Source: Siphonodentalium dalli (taxonomy: Eukaryota; Mollusca; Scaphopoda; Gadilida; Siphonodentaliidae). Taken from it: 64,000 nt of DNA. Numbering within the stretch: the stretch's first letter is position 1; every line of letters begins with the position of its first letter. Below are positions 33,001 to 46,629 of this stretch, piece after piece. The notes below the pieces were generated by a model. It saw nothing but the letters and a program-made list of their open reading frames with translations, was not told the origin of the DNA and made no database searches. The position numbers and the translations under genes were made by a program. The stretch is from assembly GCA_032622095.1 (NCBI GenBank), contig CP136062.1, forward strand, positions 33,604,918-33,668,917. Reading direction: 5' to 3'.

Positions 33001-36000
33001 TGATGGAGTTGTGTTATGACTATGAGGTTCGTTAATTTACTAGCCTGTGTTGATGGAGTTGGGTGATGACTATGAGGTTGGTTAATTTACTAGCCTGGGT
33101 TGATGGAGTTGTGTTATGACTATGAGGTTGGTTAATTTACTAACCTGGGTTGATAGAGTTGTGTGATGACTATGAGTTTGGTTAATTTACTAGCCTGGGT
33201 TGATGGAGTTGTGTTATGGCTATGAGGTTGGTTAATTTACTAGCCTGGGTTGATGGAGTTGTGTTATGACTATGAGGTTGGTTAATTTACTAGCCTGGGT
33301 TGATGGAGTTGTGTAATGACTATGAGTTGGTTAATTTACTAGCCTGGGTTGATGGAGTTGTGTGATGACTATGAGATTGGTTAATTTACTAGCCCGGGTT
33401 GATGGAGCTGTGTTATGACTATGAAGTTGGTTAATTTACTAGCCTGGGTTGATGGAGTTGTGTGATGACTATGAGGTTCGTTAATTTACTAGCCTGGGTT
33501 GATGGAGTTGTGTGATGACTATGAGTTTGGTTAATTTACTAGCCTGGGTTGATGGAGATGTGTTATGACTATGAGGTTGGTTAATTTACTAGCCCGGGTT
33601 GATGGAGCTGTGTTATGACTATGAGGTTGGTTAATTTACTAGCCTGTGTTGATGGATTTGTGTGATGACTATGAGTTTGGTTAATTTACTAGCCTGGGTT
33701 GATGGAGTTGTGTAATGACTATGAGTTTGGTTAATTGACTAGCCTGTGTTGATGGAGTTGTGTTATGACTATGAGGTTCGTTAATTTACTAGCCTGGGTT
33801 GATGGAGTTGTGTAATGACTATGAGTTTGGTTAATTTACTAGCCTGGGTTGATGGAGATGTGTTATGACTATGAGGTTGGTTAATTTACTAGCCTGGGTT
33901 GATGGGGTTGTGTGATGACTATGAGGTTGGTTAATTTACTAGCCTGGGTTGATGGAGTTGTGTGATGACTATGAGGTTGGTTAATTTACTAGCCTGGGTT
34001 GATGGAGTTGTGTGATGACTATGAGGTTGGTTAATTTACTAGCCTGGGTTGATGGAGTTGTGTGATGACTATGAGGTTGGTTAATTTACTAGCCTGGGTT
34101 GATGGAGTTGTGTGATGACTATGAGTTTGGTTAATTTACTAGCCTGGGTTGATGGAGTTGTGTGATGACTATGAGTTTGGTTAATTTACTAGCCTGGGTT
34201 GATGGAGTTGTGTGATGACTATGAGTTTGGTTAATTTACTAGCCTGGGTTGATGGAGTTGTGTTATGACTATGAGGTTGGTTAATTTACTAGCCTGGGTT
34301 GATGGAGTTGTGTAATGACTATGAGTTTGGTTAATTTACTAGCCTGGGTTGATGGAGTTGTCTTATGACAATGAGGTTGGTTAATTTACTAGCCTGGGTT
34401 GATGGAGTGGTGTTATGACTATGAGGTTCGTTAATTTACTAGCCTGGGTTGATGGAGTTGGGTGATGACTATGAGGTTGGTTAATTTACTAGCCTGGGTT
34501 GATGGAGTTGTGTTATGACTATGAGGTTGGTTAATTTACTAACCTGGGTTGATAGAGTTGTGTGATGACTATGAGTTTGGTTAATTTACTATCCTGGGTT
34601 GATGGAGTTGTGTTATGACTATGAGATTGGTTAATTTACTAGCTCGGGCTGATGGAGCTGTGTTATGACTATGAGGTTGGTTAATTTACTAGCCTGTGTT
34701 GATGGAGTTGTGTGATGACTATGAGTTTGGTTAATTTACTAGCCTAGGTTGATGGAGTTGTGTAATGACTATGCGTTTGGTTAATTGACTAGCCTGTGTT
34801 GATGGAGTTGTGTTATGACTATGAGGTTCGTTAATTTACTAGCCTGTGTTGATGGAGTTGTGTAATGACTATGAGTTTGGTTAATTTACTAGCCTGTGTT
34901 GATGGAGTTGTGTTATGACTATGAGGTTGGTTAATTTACTAGCCTGGGTTGATGGAGTTGTGTGATGACTATGAGGTTGGTTAATTTACTAGCCTGGGTT
35001 GATGGAGTTGTGTGATGACTATGAGGTTGGTTAATTTACTAGCCTGGGTTGATGGAGTTGTGTTATGACTATGAGGTTGGTTAATTTACTAGCCTGGGTT
35101 GATGGAGTTGTGTGATGACTATGAGGTTGGTTAATTTACTAGCCTGGGTTGATAGAGTTGTGTGATGACTATGAGTTTGGTTAATTTACTAGCCTGGGTT
35201 GATGGAGTTGTGTTATGACTATGAGATTGGTTAATTTACTAGCTCGGGCTGATGGAGCTGTGTTATGACTATGAGGTTGGTTAATTTACTAGCCTGTGTT
35301 GATGGAGTTGTGTGATGACTATGAGTTTGGTTAATTTACTAGCCTAGGTTGATGGAGTTGTGTAATGACTATGCGTTTGGGTAATTGACTAGCCTGTGTT
35401 GATGGAGTTGTGTTATGACTATGAGGTTCGTTAATTTACTAGCCTGGGTTGATGGAGTTGTGTAATGACTATGAGTTTGGTTAATTTACTAGCCTGTGTT
35501 GATGGAGTTGTGTTATGACTATGAGGTTGGTTAATTTACTAGCCTGGGTTGATGGAGTTGTGTGATGACTATGAGGTTGGTTAATTTACTAGCCTGGGTT
35601 GATGGAGTTGTGTTATGACTATGAGGTTGGTTAATTTACTAACCTGGGTTGATAGAGTTGTGTGATGACTATGAGTTTGGTTAATTTACTAGCCTGGGTT
35701 GATGGAGTTGTGTTATGACTATGAGGTTGGTTAATTTACTAGCCTGGGTTGATGGAGTTGTGTTATGACTATGAGGTTGGTTAATTTACTAGCCTGGGTT
35801 GATGGAGTTGTGTAATGACTATGAGGTTGGTTAATTTACTAGCCTGGGTTGATGGAGTTGTGTGATGACTACGAGATTGGTTAATTTACTAGCCCGGGTT
35901 GATGGAGCTGTGTTATGACTATGAAGTTGGTTAATTTACTAGCCTGGGTTGATGGAGTTGTGTGATGACTATGAGGTTCGTTAATTTACTAGCCTGGGTT

Positions 36001-36055
36001 GATGGAGTTGTGTGATGACTATGAGTTTGGTTAATTTACTAGCCTGGGTTGATGG

Positions 36056-39000
36056 AGATGTGTTATGACTATGAGGTTGGTTAATTTACTAGCCCGGGTT
36101 GATGGAGCTGTGTTATGACTATGAGGTTGGTTAATTTACTAGCCTGTGTTGATGGATTTGTGTGATGACTATGAGTTTGGTTAATTTACTAGCCCGGGTT
36201 GATGGAGTTGTGTAATGACTATGAGTTTGGTTAATTGACTAGCCTGTGTTGATGGAGTTGTGTTATGACTATGAGGTTCGTTAATTTACTAGCCTGGGTT
36301 GATGGAGTTGTGTAATGACTATGAGTTTGGTTAATTTACTAGCCTGGGTTGATGGAGATGTGTTATGACTATGAGGTTGGTTAATTTACTAGCCTGGGTT
36401 GATGGAGTTGTGTGATGACTATGAGGTTGGTTAATTTACTAGCCTGGGTTGATGGAGTTGTGTGATGACTATGAGGTTGGTTAATTTACTAGCCTGGGTT
36501 GATGGAGTTGTGTGATGACTATGAGGTTGGTTAATTTACTAGCCTGGGTTGATGGAGTTGTGTGATGACTATGAGTTTGGTTAATTTACTAGCCTGGGTT
36601 GATGGAGTTGTGTGATGACTATGAGTTTGGTTAATTTACTAGCCTGGGTTGATGGAGTTGTGTGATGACTATGAGTTTGGTTAATTTACTAGCCTGGGTT
36701 GACGGAGTTGTGTTATGACTATGAGGTTGGTTAATTTACTAGCCTGGGTTGATGGAGTTGTGTAATGACTATGAGTTTGGTTAATTTACTAGCCTGGGTT
36801 GATGGAGTTGTCTTATGACAATGAGGTTGGTTAATTTACTAGCCTGGGTTGATGGAGTGGTGTTATGACTATGAGGTTCGTTAATTTACTAGCCTGGGTT
36901 GATGGAGTTGGGTGATGACTATGAGGTTGGTTAATTTACTAGCCTGGGTTGATGGAGTTGTGTTATGACTATGAGGTTGGTTAATTTACTAACCTGGGTT
37001 GATGTAGTTGTGTGATGACTATGAGTTTGGTTAATTTACTAGCCTGGGTTGATGGAGTTGTGTTATGACTATGAGATTGGTTAATTTACTAGCTCGGGCT
37101 GATGGAGCTGTGTTATGACTATGAGGTTGGTTAATTTACTAGCCTGTGTTGATGGAGTTGTGTGATGACTATGAGTTTGGTTAATTTACTAGCCTAGGTT
37201 GATGGAGTTGTGTAATGACTATGCGTTTGGTTAATTGACTAGCCTGTGTTGATGGAGTTGTGTTATGACTATGAGGTTCGTTAATTTACTAGCCTGGGTT
37301 GATGGAGTTGTGTAATGACTATGAGTTTGGATAATTTACTAGCCTGTGTTGATGGAGTTGTGTTATGACTATGAGGTTGGTTAATTTACTAGCCTGGGTT
37401 GATGGAGTTGTGTGATGACTATGAGGTTGGTTAATTTACTAGCCTGGGTTGATGGAGTTGTGTGATGACGATGAGGTTGGTTAATTTACTAGCCTGGGTT
37501 GGTGGAGTTGTGTGATGACTATGAGTTTGGTTAATTTACTAGCCTGGGTTGATGGAGTTGTGTGATGACTATGAGGTTCGTTAATTTACTAGCCTGGGTT
37601 GATGGAGTTGTGCTATGACTATGAGGTTGGTTAATTTACTAGCCTGGGTTGATGGAGTTGTGTGATGACTATGAGGTTGGTTAATTTACTAGCCTGGGTT
37701 GATGGAGTTGTGTGATGACTATGAGGTTGGTTAATTTACTAGCCTGGGTTGGTGTAGTTGTGTGATGACTATGAGGTTGGTTAATTTACTAGCATGGGTT
37801 GATGGAGTTGTGTGATGACTATGAGGTTGGTTAATTTACTAGCCTGGGTTGATGGAGTTGTGTAATGACTATGAGGTTGGTTAATTTACTAGCCTGGGTT
37901 GGTGGAGTTGTGTGATGACTATGAGATTGGTTAATTTACTAGCCCGGGTTGATGGAGCTGTGTTATGACTATGAAGTTGGTTAATTTACTAGCCTGGGTT
38001 GATGGAGTTGTGTGATGACTATGAGGTTCGTTAATTTACTAGCCTGGGTTGATGGAGTTGTGTGATGACTATGAGTTTGGTTAATTTACTAGCCTGGGTT
38101 GATGGAGATGTGTTATGACTATGAGGTTGGTTAATTTACTAGCCCGGGTTGATGGAGATGTGTTATGACTATGAGGTTGGTTAATTTACTAGCCCGGGTT
38201 GATGGAGCTGTGTTATGACTATGAGGTTGGTTAATTTACTAGCCTGTGTTGATGGATTTGTGTGATGACTATGAGTTTGGTTAATTTACTAGCCCGGGTT
38301 GATGGAGTTGTGTAATGACTATGAGTTTGGTTAATTGACTAGCCTGTGTTGATGGAGTTGTGTTATGACTATGAGGTTCGTTAATTTACTAGCCTGGGTT
38401 GATGGAGTTGTGTAATGACTATGAGTTTGGTTAATTTACTAGCCTGGGTTGATGGAGATGTGTTATGACTATGAGGTTGGTTAATTTACTAGCCTGGGTT
38501 GATGGAGTTGTGTGATGACTATGAGGTTGGTTAATTTACTAGCCTGGGTTGATGGAGTTGTGTGATGACTATGAGGTTGGTTAATTTACTAGCCTGGGTT
38601 GATGGAGTTGTGTGATGACTATGAGGTTGGTTAATTTACTAGCCTGGGTTGATGGAGTTGTGTGATGACTATGAGTTTGGTTAATTTACTAGCCTGGGTT
38701 GATGGAGTTGTGTGATGACTATGAGTTTGGTTAATTTACTAGCCTGGGTTGATGGAGTTGTGTGATGACTATGAGTTTGGTTAATTTACTAGCCTGGGTT
38801 GACGGAGTTGTGTTATGACTATGAGGTTGGTTAATTTACTAGCCTGGGTTGATGGAGTTGTGTAATGACTATGAGTTTGGTTAATTTACTAGCCTGGGTT
38901 GATGGAGTTGTCTTATGACAATGAGGTTGGTTAATTTACTAGCCTGGGTTGATGGAGTGGTGTTATGACTATGAGGTTCGTTAATTTACTAGCCTGGGTT

Positions 39001-40255
39001 GATGGAGTTGGGTGATGACTATGAGGTTGGTTAATTTACTAGCCTGGGTTGATGGAGTTGTGTTATGACTATGAGGTTGGTTAATTTACTAACCTGGGTT
39101 GATGTAGTTGTGTGATGACTATGAGTTTGGTTAATTTACTAGCCTGGGTTGATGGAGTTGTGTTATGACTATGAGATTGGTTAATTTACTAGCTCGGGCT
39201 GATGGAGCTGTGTTATGACTATGAGGTTGGTTAATTTACTAGCCTGTGTTGATGGAGTTGTGTGATGACTATGAGTTTGGTTAATTTACTAGCCTAGGTT
39301 GATGGAGTTGTGTAATGACTATGCGTTTGGTTAATTGACTAGCCTGTGTTGATGGAGTTGTGTTATGACTATGAGGTTCGTTAATTTACTAGCCTGGGTT
39401 GATGGAGTTGTGTAATGACTATGAGTTTGGATAATTTACTAGCCTGTGTTGATGGAGTTGTGTTATGACTATGAGGTTGGTTAATTTACTAGCCTGGGTT
39501 GATGGAGTTGTGTGATGACTATGAGGTTGGTTAATTTACTAGCCTGGGTTGATGGAGTTGTGTGATGACGATGAGGTTGGTTAATTTACTAGCCTGGGTT
39601 GGTGGAGTTGTGTGATGACTATGAGTTTGGTTAATTTACTAGCCTGGGTTGATGGAGTTGTGTGATGACTATGAGGTTCGTTAATTTACTAGCCTGGGTT
39701 GATGGAGTTGTGCTATGACTATGAGGTTGGTTAATTTACTAGCCTGGGTTGATGGAGTTGTGTGATGACTATGAGGTTGGTTAATTTACTAGCCTGGGTT
39801 GATGGAGTTGTGTGATGACTATGAGGTTGGTTAATTTACTAGCCTGGGTTGGTGTAGTTGTGTGATGACTATGAGGTTGGTTAATTTACTAGCATGGGTT
39901 GATGGAGTTGTGTGATGACTATGAGGTTGGTTAATTTACTAGCCTGGGTTGATGGAGTTGTGTAATGACTATGAGGTTGGTTAATTTACTAGCCTGGGTT
40001 GGTGGAGTTGTGTGATGACTATGAGATTGGTTAATTTACTAGCCCGGGTTGATGGAGCTGTGTTATGACTATGAAGTTGGTTAATTTACTAGCCTGGGTT
40101 GATGGAGTTGTGTGATGACTATGAGGTTCGTTAATTTACTAGCCTGGGTTGATGGAGTTGTGTGATGACTATGAGTTTGGTTAATTTACTAGCCTGGGTT
40201 GATGGAGATGTGTTATGACTATGAGGTTGGTTAATTTACTAGCCCGGGTTGATGG
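36056..40255 (+). repeat. 2,100-bp higher-order repeat, 2 near-identical copies
   Basis: Within the 50-bp satellite, about 36056-38155 and 38156-40255 (42 units each) agree at every position I compared line by line. The agreement includes private variants such as GACGGAGTTG, GGATAATTTACT, TGATGACGATG and AGCATGGG. The copies part only at the ends. Confidence 0.9.
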
Positions 40256-43200
40256 AGCTGTGTTATGACTATGAGGTTGGTTAATTTACTAGCCTGTGTT
40301 GATGGATTTGTGTGATGACTATGAGTTTGGTTAATTTACTAGCCTGGGTTGATGGAGTTGTGTAATGACTATGAGTTTGGTTAATTGACTAGCATGTGTT
40401 GATGGAGTTGTGTTATGACTATGAGGTTCGTTAATTTACTAGCCTGGGTTGATGGAGTTGTGTAATGACTATGAGTTTGGTTAATTTACTAGCCTGTGTT
40501 GATGGAGTTGTGTTATGACTATGAGGTTGGTTAATTTACTAGCCTGGGTTGATGGAGTTGTGTAATGACTATGAGGTTGGTTAATTTACTAGCCTGGGTT
40601 GATGGAGTTGTGTGATGACTATGAGATTGGTTAATTTACTAGCCCGGGTTGATGGAGCTGTGTTATGACTATGAAGTTGGTTAATTTACTAGCCTGGGTT
40701 GATGGAGTTGTGTGATGACTATGAGGTTCGTTAATTTACTAGCCTGGGTTGATGGAGTTGTGTTATGACTATGAGGTTGGTTAATTTACTAGCCTGTGTT
40801 GATGGATTTGTGTGATGACTATGAGTTTGGTTAATTTACTAGCCTGGGTTGATGGAGTTGTGTAATGACTATGAGGTTGGTTAATTTACTAGCCTGGGTT
40901 GATAGAGTTGTGTGATGACTATGAGATTGGTTAATTTACTAGCCCGGGTTGATGGAGCTGTGTTATGACTATGAAGTTGGTTAATTTACTAGCCTGGGTT
41001 GATGGAGTTGTGTGATGACTATGAGGTTGGTTAATTTACTAGCCCGGGTTGATGGAGCTGTGTTATGACTATGAGGTTGGTTAATTTACTAGCCTGTGTT
41101 GATGGATTTGTGTGATGACTATGAGTTTGGTTAATTTACTAGCCTGGGTTGATGGAGTTGTGTAATGACTATGAGTTTGGTTAATTTACTAGCCCGGGTT
41201 GATGGAGCTGTGTTATGACTATGAGGTTGGTTAATTTACTAGCCTGTGTTGATGGATTTGTGTGATGACTATGAGTTTGGTTAATTTACTAGCCTGGGTT
41301 GATGGAGTTGTGTAATGACTATGAGTTTGGTTAATTGACTAGCATGTGTTGATGGAGTTGTGTTATGACTATGAGGTTCGTTAATTTACTAGCCTGGGTT
41401 GATGGAGTTGTGTAATGACTATGAGTTTGGTTAATTTACTAGCCTGTGTTGATGGAGTTGTGTTATGACTATGAGGTTGGTTAATTTACTAGCCTGGGTT
41501 GATGGAGTTGTGTAATGACTATGAGGTTGGTTAATTTACTAGCCTGGGTTGATGGAGTTGTGTGATGACTATGAGATTGGTTAATTTACTAGCCCGGGTT
41601 GATGGAGCTGTGTTATGACTATGAAGTTGGTTAATTTACTAGCCTGGGTTGATGGAGTTGTGTGATGACTATGAGGTTCGTTAATTTACTAGCCTGGGTT
41701 GATGGAGTTGTGTTATGACTATGAGGTTGGTTAATTTACTAGCCTGTGTTGATGGATTTGTGTGATGACTATGAGTTTGGTTAATTTACTAGCCTGGGTT
41801 GATGGAGTTGTGTAATGACTATGAGGTTGGTTAATTTACTAGCCTGGGTTGATGGAGTTGTGTGATGACTATGAGATTGGTTAATTTACTAGCCCGGGTT
41901 GATGGAGCTGTGTTATGACTATGAAGTTGGTTAATTTACTAGCCTGGGTTGATGGAGTTGTGTGATGACTATGAGGTTGGTTAATTTACTAGCCCGGGTT
42001 GATGGAGCTGTGTTATGACTATGAGGTTGGTTAATTTACTAGCCTGTGTTGATGGATTTGTGTGATGACTATGAGTTTGGTTAATTTACTAGCCTGGGTT
42101 GATGGAGTTGTGTAATGACTATGAGTTTGGTTAATTGACTAGCCTGTGTTGATGGAGTTGTGTTATGACTATGAGGTTCGTTAATTTACTAGCCTGGGTT
42201 GATGGAGTTGTGTAATGACTATGAGTTTGGTTAATTTACTAGCCTGTGTTGATGGAGTTGTGTTATGACTATGAGGTTGGTTAATTTACTAGCCTGGGTT
42301 GATGGAGTTGTGTAATGACTATGAGGTTGGTTAATTTACTAGCCTGGGTTGATGGAGTTGTGTGATGACTATGAGATTGGTTAATTTACTAGCCCGGGTT
42401 GATGGAGCTGTGTTATGACTATGAAGTTGGTTAATTTACTAGCCTGGGTTGATGGAGTTGTGTGATGACTATGAGGTTCGTTAATTTACTAGCCTGGGTT
42501 GATGGAGTTGTGTTATGACTATGAGGTTGGTTAATTTACTAGCCTGTGTTGATGGATTTGTGTGATGACTATGAGTTTGGTTAATTTACTAGCCTGGGTT
42601 GATGGAGTTGTGTAATGACTATGAGGTTGGTTAATTTACTAGCCTGGGTTGATGGAGTTGTGTGATGACTATGAGATTGGTTAATTTACTAGCCCGGGTT
42701 GATGGAGCTGTGTTATGACTATGAAGTTGGTTAATTTACTAGCCTGGGTTGATGGAGTTGTGTGATGACTATGAGGTTCGTTAATTTACTAGCCTGGGTT
42801 GATGGAGTTGTGTGATGACTATGAGTTTGGTTAATTTACTAGCCTGGGTTGATGGAGTTGTGTGATGACTATGAGGTTCGTTAATTTACTAGCCTGGGTT
42901 GATGGAGTTGTGTTATGACTATGAGGTTGGTTAATTTACTAACCTGGGTTGATAGAGTTGTGTGATGACTATGAGTTTGGTTAATTTACTAGCCTGGGTT
43001 GATGGAGTTGTGTAATGACTATGAGGTTGGTTAATTTACTAGCCTGGGTTGATGGAGTTGTGTGATGACTATGAGATTGGTTAATTTACTAGCCCGGGTT
43101 GATGGAGCTGTGTTATGACTATGAAGTTGGTTAATTTACTAGCCTGGGTTGATGGAGTTGTGTGATGACTATGAGGTTCGTTAATTTACTAGCCTGGGTT

Positions 43201-43398
43201 GATGGAGTTGTGTTATGACTATGAGGTTGGTTAATTTACTAACCTGGGTTGATAGAGTTGTGTGATGACTATGAGTTTGGTTAATTTACTAGCCTGGGTT
43301 GATGGAGTTGTGTTATGACTATGAGGTTGGTTAATTTACTAGCTCGGGCTGATGGAGCTGTGTTATGACTATGAGGTTGGTTAATTTACTAGCCTGTG

Positions 43399-43409
43399 TT
43401 GATGGAGTT
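43399..43409. repeat. Left target-site duplication of the satellite-borne LINE
   Basis: TTGATGGAGTT, the last forward satellite bases before the inverted segment. The same 11 bases stand at 50167-50177, where the forward satellite resumes. The first four (TTGA) could instead belong to the LINE's ATTGA tail, so the safe core is TGGAGTT. Confidence 0.65.
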
Positions 43410-43508
43410 AACCAACCTCATAGTCATAACACAACTCCATCAACCCAGGCTAGTAAATTAACGAACCTCATAGTCATCACACAACTCCATCAACCCAGGC
43501 TAGTAAAT
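43410..43508 (-). repeat. Inverted 99-bp satellite segment at the LINE 5' junction
   Basis: Two satellite units in reverse orientation. Their reverse complement is identical over all 99 bases to forward satellite at 43134-43232, and equally to 42834-42932. The turn point has the sequence GGAGTTAACC. This is the only inverted satellite I found in either part of the array. Confidence 0.9.
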
Positions 43509-43742
43509 AGAGTTACTTCCCTTGTGACATGTTCGATTAAATTTTCGTTCGTTTATCAACTGCTATTTTCCTCAAAAATGGACCAGCGACACAGTATACA
43601 CCCGTTATCCATTTGATGAAGATTACAAGTAAAATCGTTATTTGATGAAATAATATGTTTGCAACGATATGACTGTGTAATTTGCTGAAGTGCGAATAGC
43701 TCTCCTATTTTCGTCGCAATATAAACACGTGCGTCAACAAGT

Positions 43743-44409
43743 ATGACGACTACAGGTGATAGTACCACCCAAATGATTTCGACAAGTTTAAACAGAGATG
43801 ACTGTAATGTGAAAGATGTTCTAACCTGTATGCAATCTATGAACACAACTATGATAAATAACTTTCAGAAAATTGTAAGTGACCTTCAAGGTTTCAAAGC
43901 AGAGGTAGAAGAAATAAAATCTGCAATGAATACAATCAGTGACGACCATGTTTCTCTCCAAGCAAATGTCACCAAGATGGGGGAGAAAGTGGAAGATATA
44001 GAGACAAATGTAATCCCCAGTGTCTATAATCAACTGAACACGAAACTTGAAAATGTATCAGAGGATCTGATGAAACTTCTTATACACGATCGAAAGTACA
44101 ATCTGCTTGTGTATGGTGTGCCACAACTAAATAATGAGGACCCGTATGAGATAATTCATACTTTTCTTATCAAGGATCTCAATCTTAATATTCAGCTGGC
44201 AACGGGCATTGTCAAAAAAGAGCGTTCGAACTGATCTACCACCATCTCTGAAGCGCGAGAGAGCATTATTGGCAAATACGGCATATGAGCTCAGGAAAAA
44301 CAGGAAACTCAGGACACGCATTAGAGTGGATGGCACCAAAGTAGTCCTTGAAGTTCGTAAGGATTCCACCGTAGCTTGGACAAAATACCATAAACCAGCT
44401 TCTACTTAG
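43743..44409 (+). pseudogene. LINE ORF1 (RNA-binding chaperone), internally deleted
   Basis: The first frame (43743-44234, 163 residues) starts at ATG and has a long coiled coil (about residues 40-110, heptads in QKIVSDLQGFKAEVEEIKSA and beyond), then NLLVYGVPQ, the first strand of the RRM domain of L1-type ORF1 proteins. Near 44207-44215 it breaks. The C-terminal domain (VRTDLPPSLKRERALL onward) is in the +1 frame up to 44409. The middle of the RRM, normally with HRLG and RPIIVRF-like motifs, is absent, so a deletion of roughly 35-40 codons with a frame change is likely. ORF1p would normally coat the element RNA and aid target-primed reverse transcription. This copy probably cannot make a working one. 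Confidence 0.75.
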
Positions 44410-46629
44410 TCATGAAAAGACTACTATCAAGGACACATTATATTTACATGTATCACAATTATGGTGATAAATATAGGAAATTGATTTTTACTTTTCGTCA
44501 TTGAAGACTGTTATAGTATAACAGTATTAGCAATATTGGTCGAACAAGGAAACTTTGGAAAGGAAAACAATTATACAAATATTAAATTTCTGTTATAATC
44601 AGTTATAATGAGAAATTAAAAAAAAAAAAAACACAGTTGAATATTAATTATTGAAAAATTGCTCCTTAAATACTTGACCTATAAATTGTGATATCTAGTA
44701 TTTCATTGCATCATAAGTGTTTGAAATTGATATTTGTCTTAAATTTTTCATTAATTTAGTTGTTACATTGCAACTGCGTGTACTAATAATATGGATCTAC
44801 CATAATGGTGATATCTACATGTAAGTAAAAATCTAATATATCTGAGTTCCTGACAGTATGCAGGTGTTCCAGTTGGCCTTGACCTGAGTATGATGTGCCC
44901 ATGGCTTCCCTTGCTCATGCCTTGGACTTTGCTGGTACTCTTGTCTGGTGTCTGGGAGTTACAAGAATTAAAACTGGGTTACAGTTGGATTATCAAGCTA
45001 TACATGTTACATGGTAACATGGACTGTGTTTTAAATATTGACTAATGTGATACTTTTGTGTTTCTATATTAACTGTTCCAACAGAGTATCGGCTACATAA
45101 TTTCTTCAGCCAGTAGATCTTATGGTACCCAATTTGTTTATTAAACTCCATTATCAGTTACATGGATCGAATGGTAACAAAGTAACAGAATTAATACTGG
45201 AGCAAAACTTACTGTAATATCATTTAAAACGAACAGAGTACTCAAATTTTATTACATATTACTGAGAAATTTATCAGCTGATATAAAACAGGTGTAATTC
45301 TTGTGCATTGCGATATGGTGTTTATGGCTTATTCGTCTCATGACCTCCTTGATTCCACTTGATAACCTTGAACCGACCCCAAAGTAGTACTTCACTTGAA
45401 TGTACTGTCCGCACTCCGCTGAAATGGTCACGCGATAACCATGAACCGACCCCTAATAACATTTACCAAGAATGTACATGAGGCCAGTAAAATTAACTGT
45501 TCGCTCTCGGCCACACTGAATATTACTTTCAGGAGCTCGTTTACAATTATATCATTAGTTTCTGTAACAACTCAATTAAACAAATGAAATGCCAAATAGC
45601 AAAGTGGCATGTTATTCAAGCAACATTTTCTATGTTAAGTTAAGAGTGCTGCATATCAAAACTCAGTATTTCGACAATCCAACTTCCTTAGTGTGACAAT
45701 GAAAGTTTAGTTTTTGAAACCCTGACTAGTTACAACACTATTATTAGTTGTTATTCATATAACCAATTTGCTTATTTATTTGCATTTTCTCAATGCCGAT
45801 GAAGTATTAATCGTTACGTAAACACGTGATTGTTTTTCAATGTATTGTTGACACGGTAATGATTTTACCGGGTGACCGTATTGGTGTGGCCTGTGATATG
45901 ACATTGTTTATTTCTCCACTGTGACCTTCAATGCGACCTATGAGATTACTTGCCGTGTTCGGCTAACGGGGGAACTGTCAATATTCCCGCCACGCGCTGT
46001 CTTAGCCAATGTAAATGAAGCGCAGTTAATTATTTGTTTAAGGCATCAGCTGTTTTTTCGAACAGCCGCTTGTATGAATTGTTCTGGAGTTACCGTTACT
46101 CTAAATAATATCTCTTAGTGCCATAACAGTAATAGCTACTTTGAACATCATTAAAACCTTGGTTATTTAAGTTTACCATTGACCTGAATATGTTTATACC
46201 AGAATTTAAAGGCGCATCTTACTTTCTTTTAAAACGTTAAACGTTTAATTTAACACATAACTATATATTTTAACATGACTCTACATGACAAAAGACTATA
46301 TAACGTAATCCAAATATTTCACATATAATGTAACTATACCATTCAAAGTATTAAACTATTTCAAGTCGCAAAGAAAGCTCACGATATGACCAGTGAGGAA
46401 ATAAGCATGTTGCATATTTATAGCGAAATGCCATCTTACCATCGGGGAGGTATATTATTGTTTTGTATTAGTTATTTGAATAAGTATAACATGATTGTGA
46501 TTCCGATTTATATTCCGACTCTGGGTCTAAATAGACTGTCTCGTCCTGCATTTAATATCTTATTGGTGTTACCAAACCACATTGCCATAGTTATAAAGTT
46601 TTCCATTGAGTGTGGCCTCTTACTTTGTG
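44410..46629 (+). other. 2.2-kb interval between LINE ORF1 and ORF2
   Basis: No frame with recognisable homology. A 13-A run lies near 44619. A diverged 74-bp direct duplication lies at about 45360-45480 (two blocks with GATAACC.TGAACCGACCCC). Small frames at 45921-46118 and 46386-46637 lack known domains. LINEs usually have ORF1 and ORF2 close or overlapping, so this spacer is unusual. It may be family-specific, or sequence acquired by a later insertion whose ends I could not find. Confidence 0.5.

Larger units (their letters stand above)
24098..43409 (+). repeat. 50-bp satellite array, left part, about 386 units
   Basis: Head-to-tail 50-bp units, read on the plus strand as TTGATGGAGTTGTGTGATGA, CTATGAGGTT, GGTTAATTTACTAGCCTGGG. 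Length is extremely constant; only a few units gain or lose one to eight bases. Recurrent variants (GTT for GTG, TTCG for TTGG, TGTG for TGGG, CCCGGG for CCTGGG) recur in ordered blocks, so higher-order repeats are present. The leftmost ~460 bp (24098-24560) are the most diverged, as expected at an array edge. No frame longer than 60 codons exists. The plus strand is strongly G/T-rich (17 G to 4 C per unit). Confidence 0.97.

Noticed and set aside
43365-43616. 83-codon plus frame at the satellite/LINE junction
   Set aside because: It reads through inverted satellite into the LINE 5' UTR; no domain.
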